A stretch of 64,000 bases of DNA, taken from assembly GCF_028898845.1 (NCBI RefSeq), contig NZ_CP118574.1, forward strand, positions 8,605,001 to 8,669,000, given 5' to 3'. The notes under the pieces are model-generated. The model saw only the letters and a program-made list of their open reading frames with translations. It did not search any database and had not been told where the DNA came from. Positions 36,536-45,108 of this stretch are shown here, one piece after another. Source of the stretch: Streptomyces sp. WZ-12 (GTDB taxonomy: Bacteria > Actinomycetota > Actinomycetes > Streptomycetales > Streptomycetaceae). A program made the translations under genes and the position numbers. Numbering within the stretch: the stretch's first letter is position 1; each line of letters starts with the position of its first letter.

Positions 36536-37876
36536 CTACCCCCGTCGAACGTATGCGGTGTTGGACTGCTCGTCGGCCGCGGCATCGACGTCTACGCCTT
36601 GTAGCGAGCCCGGGAACTGGTCGTTCAGATCGGTGCCGCCGCAGGCACGCGCCGCGACGCCCTGATGACCGCCCTGGTACGGAACATGACGCCCCCTCAA
36701 GAGGTTCCGGCCTTCTTGGACCCTCCTGCCCGCGATGTCGTGCGATGCCGCCCTACCCTCATACCCCCGACGCTGCGGGGCGGCAGCCTTCACGTCCATC
36801 CTGGGGTAACTGACTTCGCTGCTTCCGGCGTTGACGCCATCGACGAGCATGCCTTGCTTCGGGTCGATGGACCGCTGAGCCGCCCCGTCGCCACTGGTAC
36901 GCCGGCGGTTCTTGAACAGCGCGCCAAGGCCGAAGGAGGCGGCGCATGCGGCGAGCGCGCCCACGGCCAGCAGGATGAGATCCCTGGTGTTCTGCCCGCC
37001 GGTCGAGGTCCTACCGACGATCGCGGGTGCGGTCGACCTCGGGGGCGCGTGGGTGGGGCTCGTCACCGTTGGGGCGTGGGAAGCGTTGGAAGCGCTAGGG
37101 CCCGGGTGGCCGGGCGTGGGCGCACTGTGGGGTGTGGGGCCGGCGCCCGCTGACAGCGTCGGCCGGGGAACGGCGGCGGTGCCCACCGATCCGGTCGTCG
37201 GCCTCGGAGCGGCGGAGGCGCCCGATCCGGTCGAAGAGTTCGGAGGGGCGGTGGGCGCCGGGGTCGGCTTCGTGACGTCGAAGGACGTCACGACATTGCT
37301 TTGGCCGGCGTTCAGGGTGCACGGAGCGGCGCCCCATAGCTTCACGCTTCCAGCCGCGTTCTCTACCTGAAGGTGAAGGGTGAGGCCGCCGGCGGTGACC
37401 GTCCCCTTGCCCGGATGGTCGAAGGCGCGCGTGGTCACACTGGCGGTCGCCCTGACTTTGAACGAACCGGATGCCGGGACGTTGGTCGTCGCCAGGTGGA
37501 AGGGGACCGCGACGTCGAAGTCCTCCTGCGGCGCGGCCACATGGACCGTTCCGTCCACAGTGCCCCCGAGGGTCTTCATACCGGCATGGGCGAGCCACCA
37601 GGTGAATCCCGCGCTCACCGTCGCCACCGCGTTGACGGCGATGGTCTTGCGGGGTGCGCCGACCGCGACCGAACGCGGGACGTCCGAATAGATCTCCACC
37701 GTGAACGGCTGATTGCTCAGCAGACCAGCCGAGCATGTGTAGTCGAATGTGCGGGAAAGCGGTTGCGCGGCAGCCGATCCGGCTCCGATATTGCCCACCA
37801 ATCCGCTTGCTGTTGCCGTAGCCGTGGCGGCCGCAAGGATGATCCTCCTCCTTGGCCTGCCGCACCTGATGTTCAT
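36536..37876 (-). CDS. cell-surface protein with DUF6801-like domain and C-terminal membrane anchor
   Basis: A 446-residue protein. A signal peptide (1-38) leads into a beta-rich domain of about 170 residues starting FDYTCSAGLLSNQPFTVEI, a pattern I associate with DUF6801 of Streptomyces surface proteins. A Pro/Thr/Ser/Ala linker (about 210-300) and one membrane helix (about 307-330) follow. A cytoplasmic tail of about 115 residues begins KNRRRTSGDG; this tail is longer than expected and low in motifs. It would display the beta domain outside the membrane. It is transcribed toward the NACHT gene, but a hairpin lies between them. Confidence 0.7.
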   Translation of the reverse strand: MNIRCGRPRRRIILAAATATATASGLVGNIGAGSAAAQPLSRTFDYTCSAGLLSNQPFTVEIYSDVPRSVAVGAPRKTIAVNAVATVSAGFTWWLAHAGMKTLGGTVDGTVHVAAPQEDFDVAVPFHLATTNVPASGSFKVRATASVTTRAFDHPGKGTVTAGGLTLHLQVENAAGSVKLWGAAPCTLNAGQSNVVTSFDVTKPTPAPTAPPNSSTGSGASAAPRPTTGSVGTAAVPRPTLSAGAGPTPHSAPTPGHPGPSASNASHAPTVTSPTHAPPRSTAPAIVGRTSTGGQNTRDLILLAVGALAACAASFGLGALFKNRRRTSGDGAAQRSIDPKQGMLVDGVNAGSSEVSYPRMDVKAAAPQRRGYEGRAASHDIAGRRVQEGRNLLRGRHVPYQGGHQGVAARACGGTDLNDQFPGSLQGVDVDAAADEQSNTAYVRRG

Positions 37877-38076
37877 GAGCTAGCCCCCGTTCGTGGTTCG
37901 GGTGTGCAATTACGGCACGATTCTCTTTTCTGGTAGCTCAGCATGCTGCTCAGATCGCGTGACCCGTGCCGGATCTGCGGCGCCCGGACGATTTCGATCA
38001 ACGGGGCACGTGACGTTACTTGAAAGACGCCACTCGGGCGGTTCTGGTTGCGTGAGGAACTTGGAGCATAGCGCGG

Positions 38077-38107
38077 GCACCCCCCAACACGCCTTGTTGG
38101 AGGGTGC
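38077..38107 (-). terminator. hairpin terminator after the 41-residue peptide gene
   Basis: 12-base arms with one mismatch (GCACCCCCCAAC and GTTGGAGGGTGC) and a 7-base loop, 54 bases past the stop codon of the small peptide gene. No U-run. Confidence 0.65.
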
Positions 38108-38161
38108 CTTCCCGAAATACCCCACACGGTTCACTGAACATCAAGAACCGTGCAGGTGCGC

Positions 38162-38287
38162 TTACCTACGTTCGACGGAGGCGTTCAGCAGGTGCCCACC
38201 GGCCGAATTGGAGATCAAGGCCGAGGAGTTGACTTCCTCCGGTGAGGGAGGAGATGCGTCATCCGCAGGTGCCGCGGTCTCGGTCAC
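38162..38287 (-). CDS. 41-residue peptide, candidate RiPP-type precursor
   Basis: A short frame too small for most gene finders. The GTG at 38287 has a near-perfect ribosome site, AAGGAGG, 7 bases upstream, and a terminator hairpin follows the stop. The peptide starts VTETAAPADDASPPSPEEVN, an acidic leader-like half, then a Ser/Asn/Gly-rich half (SSALISNSAGGHLLNAS) ending ERR. An acidic leader with a Ser-rich core and an adjacent ABC-exporter remnant upstream is what a modified-peptide locus would leave behind. There is no Cys, so a classical lanthionine product is unlikely. Function unproven; the translation signals are the strongest evidence. Confidence 0.5.
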   Translation of the reverse strand: MTETAAPADDASPPSPEEVNSSALISNSAGGHLLNASVERR

Positions 38288-38294
38288 GGGCAAA

Positions 38295-38579
38295 CCTCCT
38301 TGTCGGCGGCGCCGGTTGTGGCCTTGTGGTGGAGACTTGCAGGGTGAACATCGCGGCGTATTCGCCGCGTTAGGCCATGAGTTGGGCGTGCGTGCGCGAT
38401 TCCACGATCCGGCCGTCGTCGAAGGCGTGAATGCGGTCGCAGCCCACGACTGACGCCAGTCGGCGTGACGGGCCTTCGACCGCCGCGTACAGGCTCGCGC
38501 CCAGCGAGTGGACGTCCGTCCTCTTGTCTGGCGCCCGCCACCTCGGGCGCCGGGCGTCGCGACCGGCCGTGCGCCGCAC
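38295..38579 (-). pseudogene. fused remnants of a Ser/Thr kinase and an ABC transporter ATPase
   Basis: One minus-strand frame joins DKRTDVHSLGASLYAAVEG, the subdomain IX region of a Pkn-type kinase, directly to VVGCDRIHAFDDGRIVESRTH, the C-terminal end of an exporter ABC ATPase. A stop codon (38370) interrupts the ABC part, and the expected ending RGEYAAMFTLQ continues in frame after it. This is a deletion junction between two unrelated genes followed by a nonsense change. It lies immediately upstream of the 41-residue peptide gene. Confidence 0.65.
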
Positions 38580-38661
38580 CCGTCGCGGTATGCGGATCGA
38601 TCCCCTCAGGGCGCGGCGCTTACCTCTCCATGCCGCAGCCCAGGTCTACCGTCGGACGTGC

Positions 38662-39201
38662 TCACTGCCAGTGCGGTCGGCCGCTCTGCATGGCGCAGTG
38701 CAACGGGTTGCCGTGCGCGTCGCGCGTGGTGAGACCCAGGTGGGCCTTCTTGCAGAACTGGCCGCGCTGGTAGTAGTTCCCGGACGGGGAGAGGATGGCG
38801 CCAGCGGTGTCGGGCGCGCCGGCAGCGGAACCGGACGAGGACGATGACGACGATCCGCCGCCGGACCGCGATCCCGAATGCGACGAGGAGCCGGAGCCCG
38901 ATCCGTAGGCGTAACTCCCCTTCTCCTCCGGAGAGTTCGTCACCGCGGCGGGTGTCGGGGATGCGGTCGCGGCTGACGGTGTCGGGGATGCGGTCGACGG
39001 ACTGGGGGAGGGGGAGGGCGACTCCGAGGCGGACTCCGAGGCCGAGGGCGCGACCGAAGTGGTGGGCGACGGATCCGCCTGGTCCCCGCCGCTGGCGCCG
39101 GGCTGGCAACCGGTGAGGACGAGCAACGCCGTGGCCGCAACTGCTGCGGTGGACAGGGAAGCGCGGCGGCGGGCTCGGACACGTATCACAGAGGGACACA
39201 T
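38662..39201 (-). CDS. secreted lipoprotein with Ser-rich linker and C-terminal Cys-pair domain
   Basis: A 179-residue lipoprotein. The signal peptide ends with the lipobox LTGC (AALLVLTGC-like). A long Ser/Pro/Thr/Ala linker and a Gly/Ser-rich stretch follow. The last 40 residues form a small domain with YYQRGQFCKKAHLG and PLHCAMQSGRPHW, a two-cysteine pattern found at the end of many Streptomyces lipoproteins. The ATG at 39201 gives a normal signal peptide; the upstream extension does not. It is anchored outside the membrane; ligand unknown. Confidence 0.75.
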   Translation of the reverse strand: MCPSVIRVRARRRASLSTAAVAATALLVLTGCQPGASGGDQADPSPTTSVAPSASESASESPSPSPSPSTASPTPSAATASPTPAAVTNSPEEKGSYAYGSGSGSSSHSGSRSGGGSSSSSSSGSAAGAPDTAGAILSPSGNYYQRGQFCKKAHLGLTTRDAHGNPLHCAMQSGRPHWQ

Positions 39202-39330
39202 CCTGACGGAAAGAGAGGGAAACGGTATGGACGCACGCTCAGTGCGCACCGCAGACCTTATGTCTATATCGCCTCTGTAGTCGGATATGTGGCTGAAATA
39301 AGATCCCTGCCTCCGCCGCTCCCTGCTCGC

Positions 39331-39930
39331 CTAGTCCACGCTCAACACCCGCCCCGTCTCCCGGCCCTCGACGGAACGGACGTACGCCCAGGCGACCTTG
39401 GCCGCCGGGACCGGCTCGACTCCTGGGAAGAACGGCCCGTAGGACTCCGTCGATTCGGTGAGCAGCGTCGGGCTCACCGCGTTCACGCGCTGTGGCGCGA
39501 TCTCGATGGCGGCCGCGCGGACGAACGCCTCGACCGCACCGTTCGCCGCCGAGGCCGCGGCGCCGCCCACGATGGGCTGCTGCGCCAGCATTCCCGTGAC
39601 CAAGGTGAACGACCCCTCCGGCGCCACGTGCCGCACGCCCTGCCGCACCAACTCGATCTGGCTCAGCGCCTTGCCGCGCAGGGTGGCCGTCATGTCGGCG
39701 GTGGTCAGCTCGCCGAGCGGGGCGAACACCGCGTCCCCCGCGGCGCACACCACCGCGTCGATGCCCGTCACCTGCTCGTAGAGCCTCCCCACGGCCGCCG
39801 GATCGGCGATGTCGCACAGCACGTCGCCGCGACTCCGCCCCACCGCCACCACCTCATGACCGCGGTCGACCAACTCCGAACGCACCGCGCCGCCCAGCGT
39901 GCCGAACGCGCCCACCACGACAACCTTCAT
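39331..39930 (-). CDS. short-chain dehydrogenase, short form
   Basis: A 199-residue Rossmann protein. The cofactor motif is GAFGTLG after KVVVV, followed by VVCAAGDA in place of NAG. LVTGMLAQQP provides the Ser-like position. The tyrosine of YxxxK is replaced: the segment reads AAASAANGAVEAF, so normal SDR catalysis is doubtful. Such proteins resemble the SCO-type short SDRs next to LysR genes. The ATG at 39930 fits the family start; one at 39945 is possible. It is divergent from the LysR gene, which probably regulates it. Confidence 0.8.
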   Translation of the reverse strand: MKVVVVGAFGTLGGAVRSELVDRGHEVVAVGRSRGDVLCDIADPAAVGRLYEQVTGIDAVVCAAGDAVFAPLGELTTADMTATLRGKALSQIELVRQGVRHVAPEGSFTLVTGMLAQQPIVGGAAASAANGAVEAFVRAAAIEIAPQRVNAVSPTLLTESTESYGPFFPGVEPVPAAKVAWAYVRSVEGRETGRVLSVD

Positions 39931-40037
39931 CACCACCACCGTCATCCTCGGAAGAAACCGGAGAGCTAGAGAACCGGAGAACCGGAGCTCTGGAGATCCG
40001 GTCGGTGTCGGCGACGCTACGGCTCCCTGGTATGCCC

Positions 40038-40054
40038 CCGAAAATGCCTTTCGG
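40038..40054. promoter_or_regulatory. inverted repeat before the LysR gene
   Basis: CCGAAA-ATGCC-TTTCGG, perfect 6-base arms, 22 bases upstream of the LysR ATG and in the spacer shared with the SDR gene. A suitable place for LysR autoregulation. Confidence 0.45.
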
Positions 40055-40076
40055 TCAGGAACTATGCTTCCTGGGC

Positions 40077-40931
40077 ATGGATGTGGAGCTACGCCATCTG
40101 AAGGCCCTGGTCGTCATAGCCGAGGAGGGCACCATCACCGCCGCCGCGGCGCGGCTGCGCCTCACCCAACCTGCCCTCTCCCGCACCCTCGCGGCGCTCG
40201 AAGGGCACCTCGATGTCCGCCTCGTGGACCGTTCGTCCCGCCATCTGACCCTCACCCCCGCCGGACGGACCCTCCGGGAGCACGGGCAGGCCATCCTCGC
40301 CCACGTCGACGCCGCCCTCGCCGAGACCACCGCGGTCTCCCGGCCGCTGCGCGTCGGCTACACCTGCGCGGTCCTCGGCGAACTCACCGTGCCGCTCCTG
40401 CGCTCCTGGCGGCGCAGCCACCCACACGTCACCCTCGAACTGCGACGCGTGGACAGCCGAACCGCCGGCCTGGCCACCGGCGAGACCGACGTCGCCGTCC
40501 TCCGCACCCGGCCCGCCGATGCCCGGCTGCGCGCCGAGGCCCTCTACTTGGAGGAGCGCGTCGCCGCCCTACCCGACGACCACGCCCTGGCCGCCCGCCC
40601 CGCTCTCACCCTCGCCGAACTCGCCGATGAGTCGCTCGTCGCCTGCCCCGAGGCCGGCGCCGCGAGCGTCGAACTGTGGCCCAGGGAACGGCGCCCGGAG
40701 AGCGTGCGGGTGGTCGAGAACGTCGATGCCTGGCTGACCACCATCGCCGCCGGCGACGCCGTCGGCATCGCGGCGGCCGGCACGCGGGAGAGCCACCAGC
40801 ACCCGGGCGTGGCCTACGTCCCGGTCACCGACGCCCCGGCCGCCACGGTGTACGTGGCGCACCCGGCGCAGCCCACGCATCCGCAGACGACGGAATTCCT
40901 CGCGGCGGTGCGGGAGGCGGTCAGCGGCTGA
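40077..40931 (+). CDS. LysR family transcriptional regulator
   Basis: A 284-residue LysR protein. The HTH reads LRHLKALVVIAEEGTITAAAARLRLTQPALSRTLAALEG. The effector domain begins at PLRVGYTCAVLGE. The ATG at 40077 gives the standard MDVELRHL start; the longer frame is not typical. It is divergent from the short SDR gene, with a small dyad in the spacer, which is the usual layout for a LysR regulator and its target. Confidence 0.9.
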   Translation: MDVELRHLKALVVIAEEGTITAAAARLRLTQPALSRTLAALEGHLDVRLVDRSSRHLTLTPAGRTLREHGQAILAHVDAALAETTAVSRPLRVGYTCAVLGELTVPLLRSWRRSHPHVTLELRRVDSRTAGLATGETDVAVLRTRPADARLRAEALYLEERVAALPDDHALAARPALTLAELADESLVACPEAGAASVELWPRERRPESVRVVENVDAWLTTIAAGDAVGIAAAGTRESHQHPGVAYVPVTDAPAATVYVAHPAQPTHPQTTEFLAAVREAVSG

Positions 40932-40954
40932 GAACTGAGGGGGCGGCCCGCGGC

Positions 40955-42940
40955 TCAGCGGCCGTTGTCGTCCCGGGCCCGTTTCCAGGCGGTGTCGGCC
41001 AGGAGGCGCAGGCCGTTGAGGCCGACGATGACGGTGGAGCCCTCGTGGCCGGCGACGCCGAGTGGCAGGGGCAGGGTTCCGGCCAGGTCCCAGATGACCA
41101 GGGCGGTGATGAAGGCCGCGGCGATGACGAGGTTCTGCACCACCAGATGGCGGGCCCGGCGGGAGAGGGCCACGGCGGCGGGGACGGTGGCGAGTTCATC
41201 GCGGACGATGACGGCGTCGGCGGCTTCCAGGGCGAGATCGGAGCCGGCGCGGCCCATGGCGATGCCGGTGTGGGCGGCGGCCAGGGCCGGGGCGTCGTTG
41301 ACGCCGTCGCCGACCACGAGCACCCTGCCTCCGGCGGCCTCCAACTCCCTTACCGCGCTGACCTTTTCCTGGGGCAGGAGCCCGGCGCGGACGTCGGTGA
41401 TGCCGACCTCGGCGGCCAGGTGGGCGGCGGCGCGCGGATTGTCGCCGGTGATCAGCACGGGGGCGGTCCCGGTGAGGGCGCCCAGGGCGGTGACGGTGGC
41501 GGCGGCCTCGGTCCGGAGACGGTCGGCGATGCCGAGCGCGCCGACCGGGGCGCCGTCCACCTCGACGAGCACGACGGTGCGGCCGTGCTCCGCCAACTGC
41601 TCGGCGAGCGCGGCGGCGTGGCGTTCGGCGCGACCGTCACGGCCGTTGAGGAGCCGGGCGGGGCTGCCGATCGCCACGGCCTGGCCGCCGACGGTGGCCG
41701 TGACCCCGGTGCCGGGAGTGGAGGCGAAGTCCGTCGCGAGCGGGATGTCCAGGCCGCGGGTGCGGGCGGCGTCCACGACGGCACGGGCCAGCGGATGTTC
41801 ACTGGGGTGCTCGGCCGCCGCCGCCAGCGTCAGCAGCCCCTCCTCGGAGAGGCCGGTGGTCAGCGGGCGGACGTCGGTGACCTGCGGGGTGCCTTCGGTG
41901 AGGGTGCCGGTCTTGTCGAGCGCGACCTGGTCGATCTGGCCGAGGCGTTCCATGACCACGGCGGACTTGATCAGGACGCCGTGGCGGCCGGCGTTGGCGA
42001 TCGCGGACAGCAGCGGGGGCATCGTGGCCAGCACCACCGCGCACGGGGACGCGACGATCATGAAGGTCATGGCGCGCAGCAGCGTGGGCTGAACGGCGGC
42101 GCCGAACAACAGCGGGACCGCGAAGAGCGCGAGGGTGGCGACCACCATGCCCAGCGAATACCGCTGTTCGACCTTCTCGATGAACAGTTGGGTGGGTGCC
42201 TTGGTTTCGGAGGCTTCCTCGACCATGGCCACGATCCGTGCGATCACCGAGTCGGACGGGTCCCGCTCGACCTCGACCCGCAGCGCTCCGGTGCCGTTGA
42301 GGGTGCCGGCGAACACCTCGTCTCCCGCCTCCTTGGCCACCGGCAGCGGCTCGCCCGTGATGGTGGCCTGGTCGACGTCGCTGGCTCCGTCCAGCACGCG
42401 CCCGTCGGCGCCGATCCGCTCGCCGGGACGGACCAGGACGGTGTCACCGACACGGAGTTGCCCGGTGGGGACCTCCTCCTCGACGCCGTCGTCGGTGAGG
42501 CGGGTGGCGGTGGTGGGAGCCAGGTCGAGCAGGCTGCGGACGGAGTCCGCGGTGCGTGCGGTGGCGATCGCCTCCAGGGCTCCGGAGGTGGCGAAGATGA
42601 CGATCAGCAGTGCGCCGTCCAGCACTTGACCGATCGCCGCGGCCCCGAGCGCGGCGACGACCATCAGCAGGTCCACGTCCAGGGTCTTGTCCTTGAGCGC
42701 CTGCAGCCCCGCCCACCCCGGCTCCCAGCCGCCGGTGACGTAGGTCAGGGCGAACAGCGGGCCCCAGGACCAGGCCGGTGCCCCGAGGAGGTGGAGCGGC
42801 AGTGCGGTCAGGAACAGCGCCAGTGCGGCCGCCGCCCACCTCGCCTCGGGCAGGGCCAGGATCCTCGTGCGGCGCCGCGGAGGTGCCGCGTCGTGGCGGA
42901 CGCCGTCGGGCGTGGCTGAGCGGGTGAGCGTGGAAGACAC
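40955..42940 (-). CDS. P1B-4-type metal-exporting ATPase (Co2+/Ni2+ class)
   Basis: A 661-residue heavy-metal P-type ATPase. Visible are the phosphorylation site DKTGT (Asp342), TGEP, GDGVND, the EHPSEHP nucleotide-binding motif, and the membrane metal site SPC (298-300). SPC with the last-helix motif GHEGST marks subgroup P1B-4, exporters of Co2+, Ni2+ or Fe2+. No N-terminal Cys-rich metal domain, as expected. The start is a GTG without clear ribosome site. The gene is divergent from an NmtR-type sensor, so nickel or cobalt efflux is the likely role. Confidence 0.88.
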   Translation of the reverse strand: MSSTLTRSATPDGVRHDAAPPRRRTRILALPEARWAAAALALFLTALPLHLLGAPAWSWGPLFALTYVTGGWEPGWAGLQALKDKTLDVDLLMVVAALGAAAIGQVLDGALLIVIFATSGALEAIATARTADSVRSLLDLAPTTATRLTDDGVEEEVPTGQLRVGDTVLVRPGERIGADGRVLDGASDVDQATITGEPLPVAKEAGDEVFAGTLNGTGALRVEVERDPSDSVIARIVAMVEEASETKAPTQLFIEKVEQRYSLGMVVATLALFAVPLLFGAAVQPTLLRAMTFMIVASPCAVVLATMPPLLSAIANAGRHGVLIKSAVVMERLGQIDQVALDKTGTLTEGTPQVTDVRPLTTGLSEEGLLTLAAAAEHPSEHPLARAVVDAARTRGLDIPLATDFASTPGTGVTATVGGQAVAIGSPARLLNGRDGRAERHAAALAEQLAEHGRTVVLVEVDGAPVGALGIADRLRTEAAATVTALGALTGTAPVLITGDNPRAAAHLAAEVGITDVRAGLLPQEKVSAVRELEAAGGRVLVVGDGVNDAPALAAAHTGIAMGRAGSDLALEAADAVIVRDELATVPAAVALSRRARHLVVQNLVIAAAFITALVIWDLAGTLPLPLGVAGHEGSTVIVGLNGLRLLADTAWKRARDDNGR

Positions 42941-43003
42941 GGGAGCGGGGCCCTTCGTAGGCGGAGGCGGAGCGCACCAACGTCGTCACCGTAGCAGGAA
43001 CGA

Positions 43004-43019
43004 ATGAACAATGATTCAT
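43004..43019. promoter_or_regulatory. candidate NmtR operator
   Basis: ATGAA-CAATGA-TTCAT in the divergent spacer, overlapping a second dyad TGATT...AATCA (43012-43025). AT-rich and palindromic in a GC-rich background, as is usual for ArsR-family operators. Confidence 0.55.
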
Positions 43020-43046
43020 GTAATCATGGTGGCGTACGATGACCGC

Positions 43047-43442
43047 ATGGGCCATGGAGCGGCAACCCCTCGCAGCAGCGTCCCGCGCGCGCATCTGGAC
43101 GCGGCCAGCGCCACGAGGGTGGCCACCACCTTGCAGGCCCTGGCCACCCCGTCCCGCCTGCTGATCCTCGCCCGGCTGCGCGAGGGTCCGCTCGCCGCCA
43201 CCGAACTCGCCGCGGAGGTCGGCATGGAGCAGTCCGCCTGCTCCCACCAACTGCGCCTGCTGCGCAACCTCGGCCTCGTGGTCGGCACCCGCAAGGGGCG
43301 TTCAGTGGTGTACGCGCTCTACGACAACCACGTCGCCGAACTCCTGGACCAAGCCCTCTACCACGTCGAGCACTTGAAGATGGGCCTGACCGATGCGCCC
43401 GAGGCCGCCCCCGTGAACCGGCAGGCGACCGCCTCCCGTTGA
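43047..43442 (+). CDS. nmtR: NmtR-type ArsR/SmtB Ni/Co-sensing repressor
   Basis: A 131-residue metal sensor that closely follows mycobacterial NmtR. It starts MGHG, the N terminus that ligates Ni in NmtR, then LQALATPSRLLILARL, the recognition region EVGMEQSACSHQLRLLRNLGLV and the metal helix DNHVAELLDQALYHVEHL with the Asp/His ligands. The ATG at 43047 was chosen because it gives the MGHG terminus. In NmtR, Ni2+ or Co2+ binding releases DNA and induces the exporter. The divergent P1B-4 ATPase is the expected target. Confidence 0.88.
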   Translation: MGHGAATPRSSVPRAHLDAASATRVATTLQALATPSRLLILARLREGPLAATELAAEVGMEQSACSHQLRLLRNLGLVVGTRKGRSVVYALYDNHVAELLDQALYHVEHLKMGLTDAPEAAPVNRQATASR

Positions 43443-43522
43443 GCGCCCGGCTCGTGCCCCGAACGCCTCCACAGGCCGCATATTCGTTGGTGGGCCGGGC
43501 TTCGCGATGGCAGGCTGAGGCC

Positions 43523-44389
43523 ATGAACCCTCCGCCCGATGACCTTCCCCGCCACTCCTGGCTCGGCAGCCGCATCGACGCCCGCCCGCTGTTCGCCCGG
43601 GAGCACGCGGCGTTGCTGGCCACCCTGCGCGGACTGGAGCCGGCCGACTGGCGCAGGGAAGTCGTGTCTGGCTGGGATGTGCACGACGTGGCCGCACACG
43701 TCCTCGGCGACTGTTACGGGCGCCTGAGTCGGGACCGCGACGGTCACCAGGCCGGGCCCGCCTTCGCGCCGGGGGAGACGCTGGAGGCGTTCATCCACCG
43801 CATCAACCAGGAGTGGGTCGACGCCCACCGCCGGGTCAGCCCCGCCGCGCTCATCGATGCCCTGGACCTCTTCGGCGCCCAGGTCGCTCGCCTCTTCGAG
43901 GCCGCTGACCTCGACGAACCGTCGTTGGGAGTCTCCTGGGCAGGAGCCGATCCCGCCCCCATGTGGCTCGACAGCGCCCGCGAACTGACCGAGTTCTGGA
44001 CCCATCGCCAGCAGATCCGCCAAGCCGTCGGCCAGGCAACCGACCCCGACCCGGACACGTTGTCGGCGGTCCTGGACACCTTCCTGAGAGCCCTGCCCCA
44101 CACCCTGCGCGAAACCCACGCCGCCGCCGGCACGCAGGTCCAGATCCACATCTCGGGCCCGGCCGGCGGCAGTTGGGCCGCCACCGCCACCACTGACACC
44201 CCGGGCGGCTGGTCCCTGGCCGAGCCCGACGCCGGATCACCCGCAGTCCGCGTCACCCTGGACGCGGAGACCGCCTGGCGACTGTGCACCCGCGGGGTCG
44301 AGCCGACCACCGCACTGGCCCGCGTCCACATCGACGGAGACCGTCAACTGGCCGAAGCCGCCTGCCAGATCGTGTCGATCGTGTACTGA
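43523..44389 (+). CDS. maleylpyruvate isomerase family mycothiol-dependent enzyme
   Basis: A 288-residue DinB-like four-helix protein. It has the N-terminal metal-binding pattern SGWDVHDVAAHV and ELTEFWTHRQQIRQA, whose histidines bind the divalent metal, and a C-terminal alpha-beta domain typical of actinomycete MDMPI proteins. These enzymes use mycothiol to open, isomerise or detoxify an electrophile. Substrate unknown. TGAGG precedes the ATG at 43523. It lies 80 bases after nmtR in the same direction, so cotranscription is possible. Confidence 0.85.
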   Translation: MNPPPDDLPRHSWLGSRIDARPLFAREHAALLATLRGLEPADWRREVVSGWDVHDVAAHVLGDCYGRLSRDRDGHQAGPAFAPGETLEAFIHRINQEWVDAHRRVSPAALIDALDLFGAQVARLFEAADLDEPSLGVSWAGADPAPMWLDSARELTEFWTHRQQIRQAVGQATDPDPDTLSAVLDTFLRALPHTLRETHAAAGTQVQIHISGPAGGSWAATATTDTPGGWSLAEPDAGSPAVRVTLDAETAWRLCTRGVEPTTALARVHIDGDRQLAEAACQIVSIVY

Positions 44390-44532
44390 TTGCGCAACGC
44401 GGCCGACGGTGGCCCGGGCTTCCGCCCCGGCCCGGGGCGAGCCCAGGGGCGGGCGTCCGTGTCGACGCCTCTCCGGCAGGCACTACCCTTGGTCCCGCGG
44501 CAACCGTTCATCTCCTCGTTCTCGTTGCCGCA

Positions 44533-44593
44533 CGGCGGTGGGGCTCGCCGTACCCGAACCGCGGCATCGGCGCCGCCAACAGTCCCTACTTGC
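44533..44593 (+). ncRNA. probable fluoride riboswitch (crcB RNA)
   Basis: The stretch resembles the crcB-motif aptamer: GGCGGTGGGGCTCGCC at 44534-44549, then GAACCGC, a short variable part and GCCGCCAACAGTCCCTAC, which parallels the conserved GCTGATGACTCCTAC end. The first block has G where the consensus has A (GGNGATGG). It lies just upstream of two fluoride-channel genes. Its 3' part CCTACTTGC (44585-44593) is perfectly complementary to GCAAGTAGG (44623-44631), which contains the ribosome site of the first fluC gene, so fluoride binding would free the site. Confidence 0.7.
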
Positions 44594-44642
44594 AGCGGGG
44601 CGCGCCCATTTTCGGGTGCCTGGCAAGTAGGAGATGTGGAAC

Positions 44643-45056
44643 GTGGAGAACGCTCAGGCAGGTGCGGCCCCGAAGGCAGCCCCCGAGTCCGTCCCTCCCG
44701 ATACCGGTCCCGATGTGGAACCGGCTGGCGATGCGGGGCGCCCGTCCCGTGGCGCTCGTGCCGGGCAACTGCCGGTCGTCTGCGCGGTCGCGATCGGTGG
44801 GGGACTGGGTGCCGCCACCCGCTGCGGACTGTCCCTGCGTTGGCCGACGGCCGCCGGCGCCTTCCCGTGGACGACCCTGGTGATCAACGTGTGGGGATGC
44901 GCGGTGATCGGTGTCTTCATGGTCGTCATCACCGATGTCCGGGCCGCGCACCGGTTGGTGCGGCCGTTCTTCGGTACGGGGGTCCTGGGCGGCTTCACGA
45001 CGTTCTCGACGTATGTGGTGGACGCCCAGCGCCTGGTCGAGCGGAGGGCGCGATGA
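44643..45056 (+). CDS. crcB: fluoride efflux channel subunit FluC/CrcB
   Basis: A 137-residue four-helix Fluc channel protein with a 40-residue Ala/Pro-rich N-terminal extension. Channel motifs are [12 protein letters not shown], the conserved Asn in TLVINVWG and [12 protein letters not shown], the phenylalanine box that lines the fluoride path. The GTG at 44643 was chosen because GTAGGAG ends 9 bases upstream; an ATG at 44634 is too close to it. Some actinomycetes carry two fluC genes side by side whose products may form a heterodimer. A second gene follows 52 bases later. Confidence 0.88.
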   Translation: MENAQAGAAPKAAPESVPPDTGPDVEPAGDAGRPSRGARAGQLPVVCAVAIGGGLGAATRCGLSLRWPTAAGAFPWTTLVINVWGCAVIGVFMVVITDVRAAHRLVRPFFGTGVLGGFTTFSTYVVDAQRLVERRAR

Positions 45057-45108
45057 CCAGTCCGAACGGCAGGGTGCTGCGGTTGTCGGCGCAGCGGGAA
45101 GGCACAGC

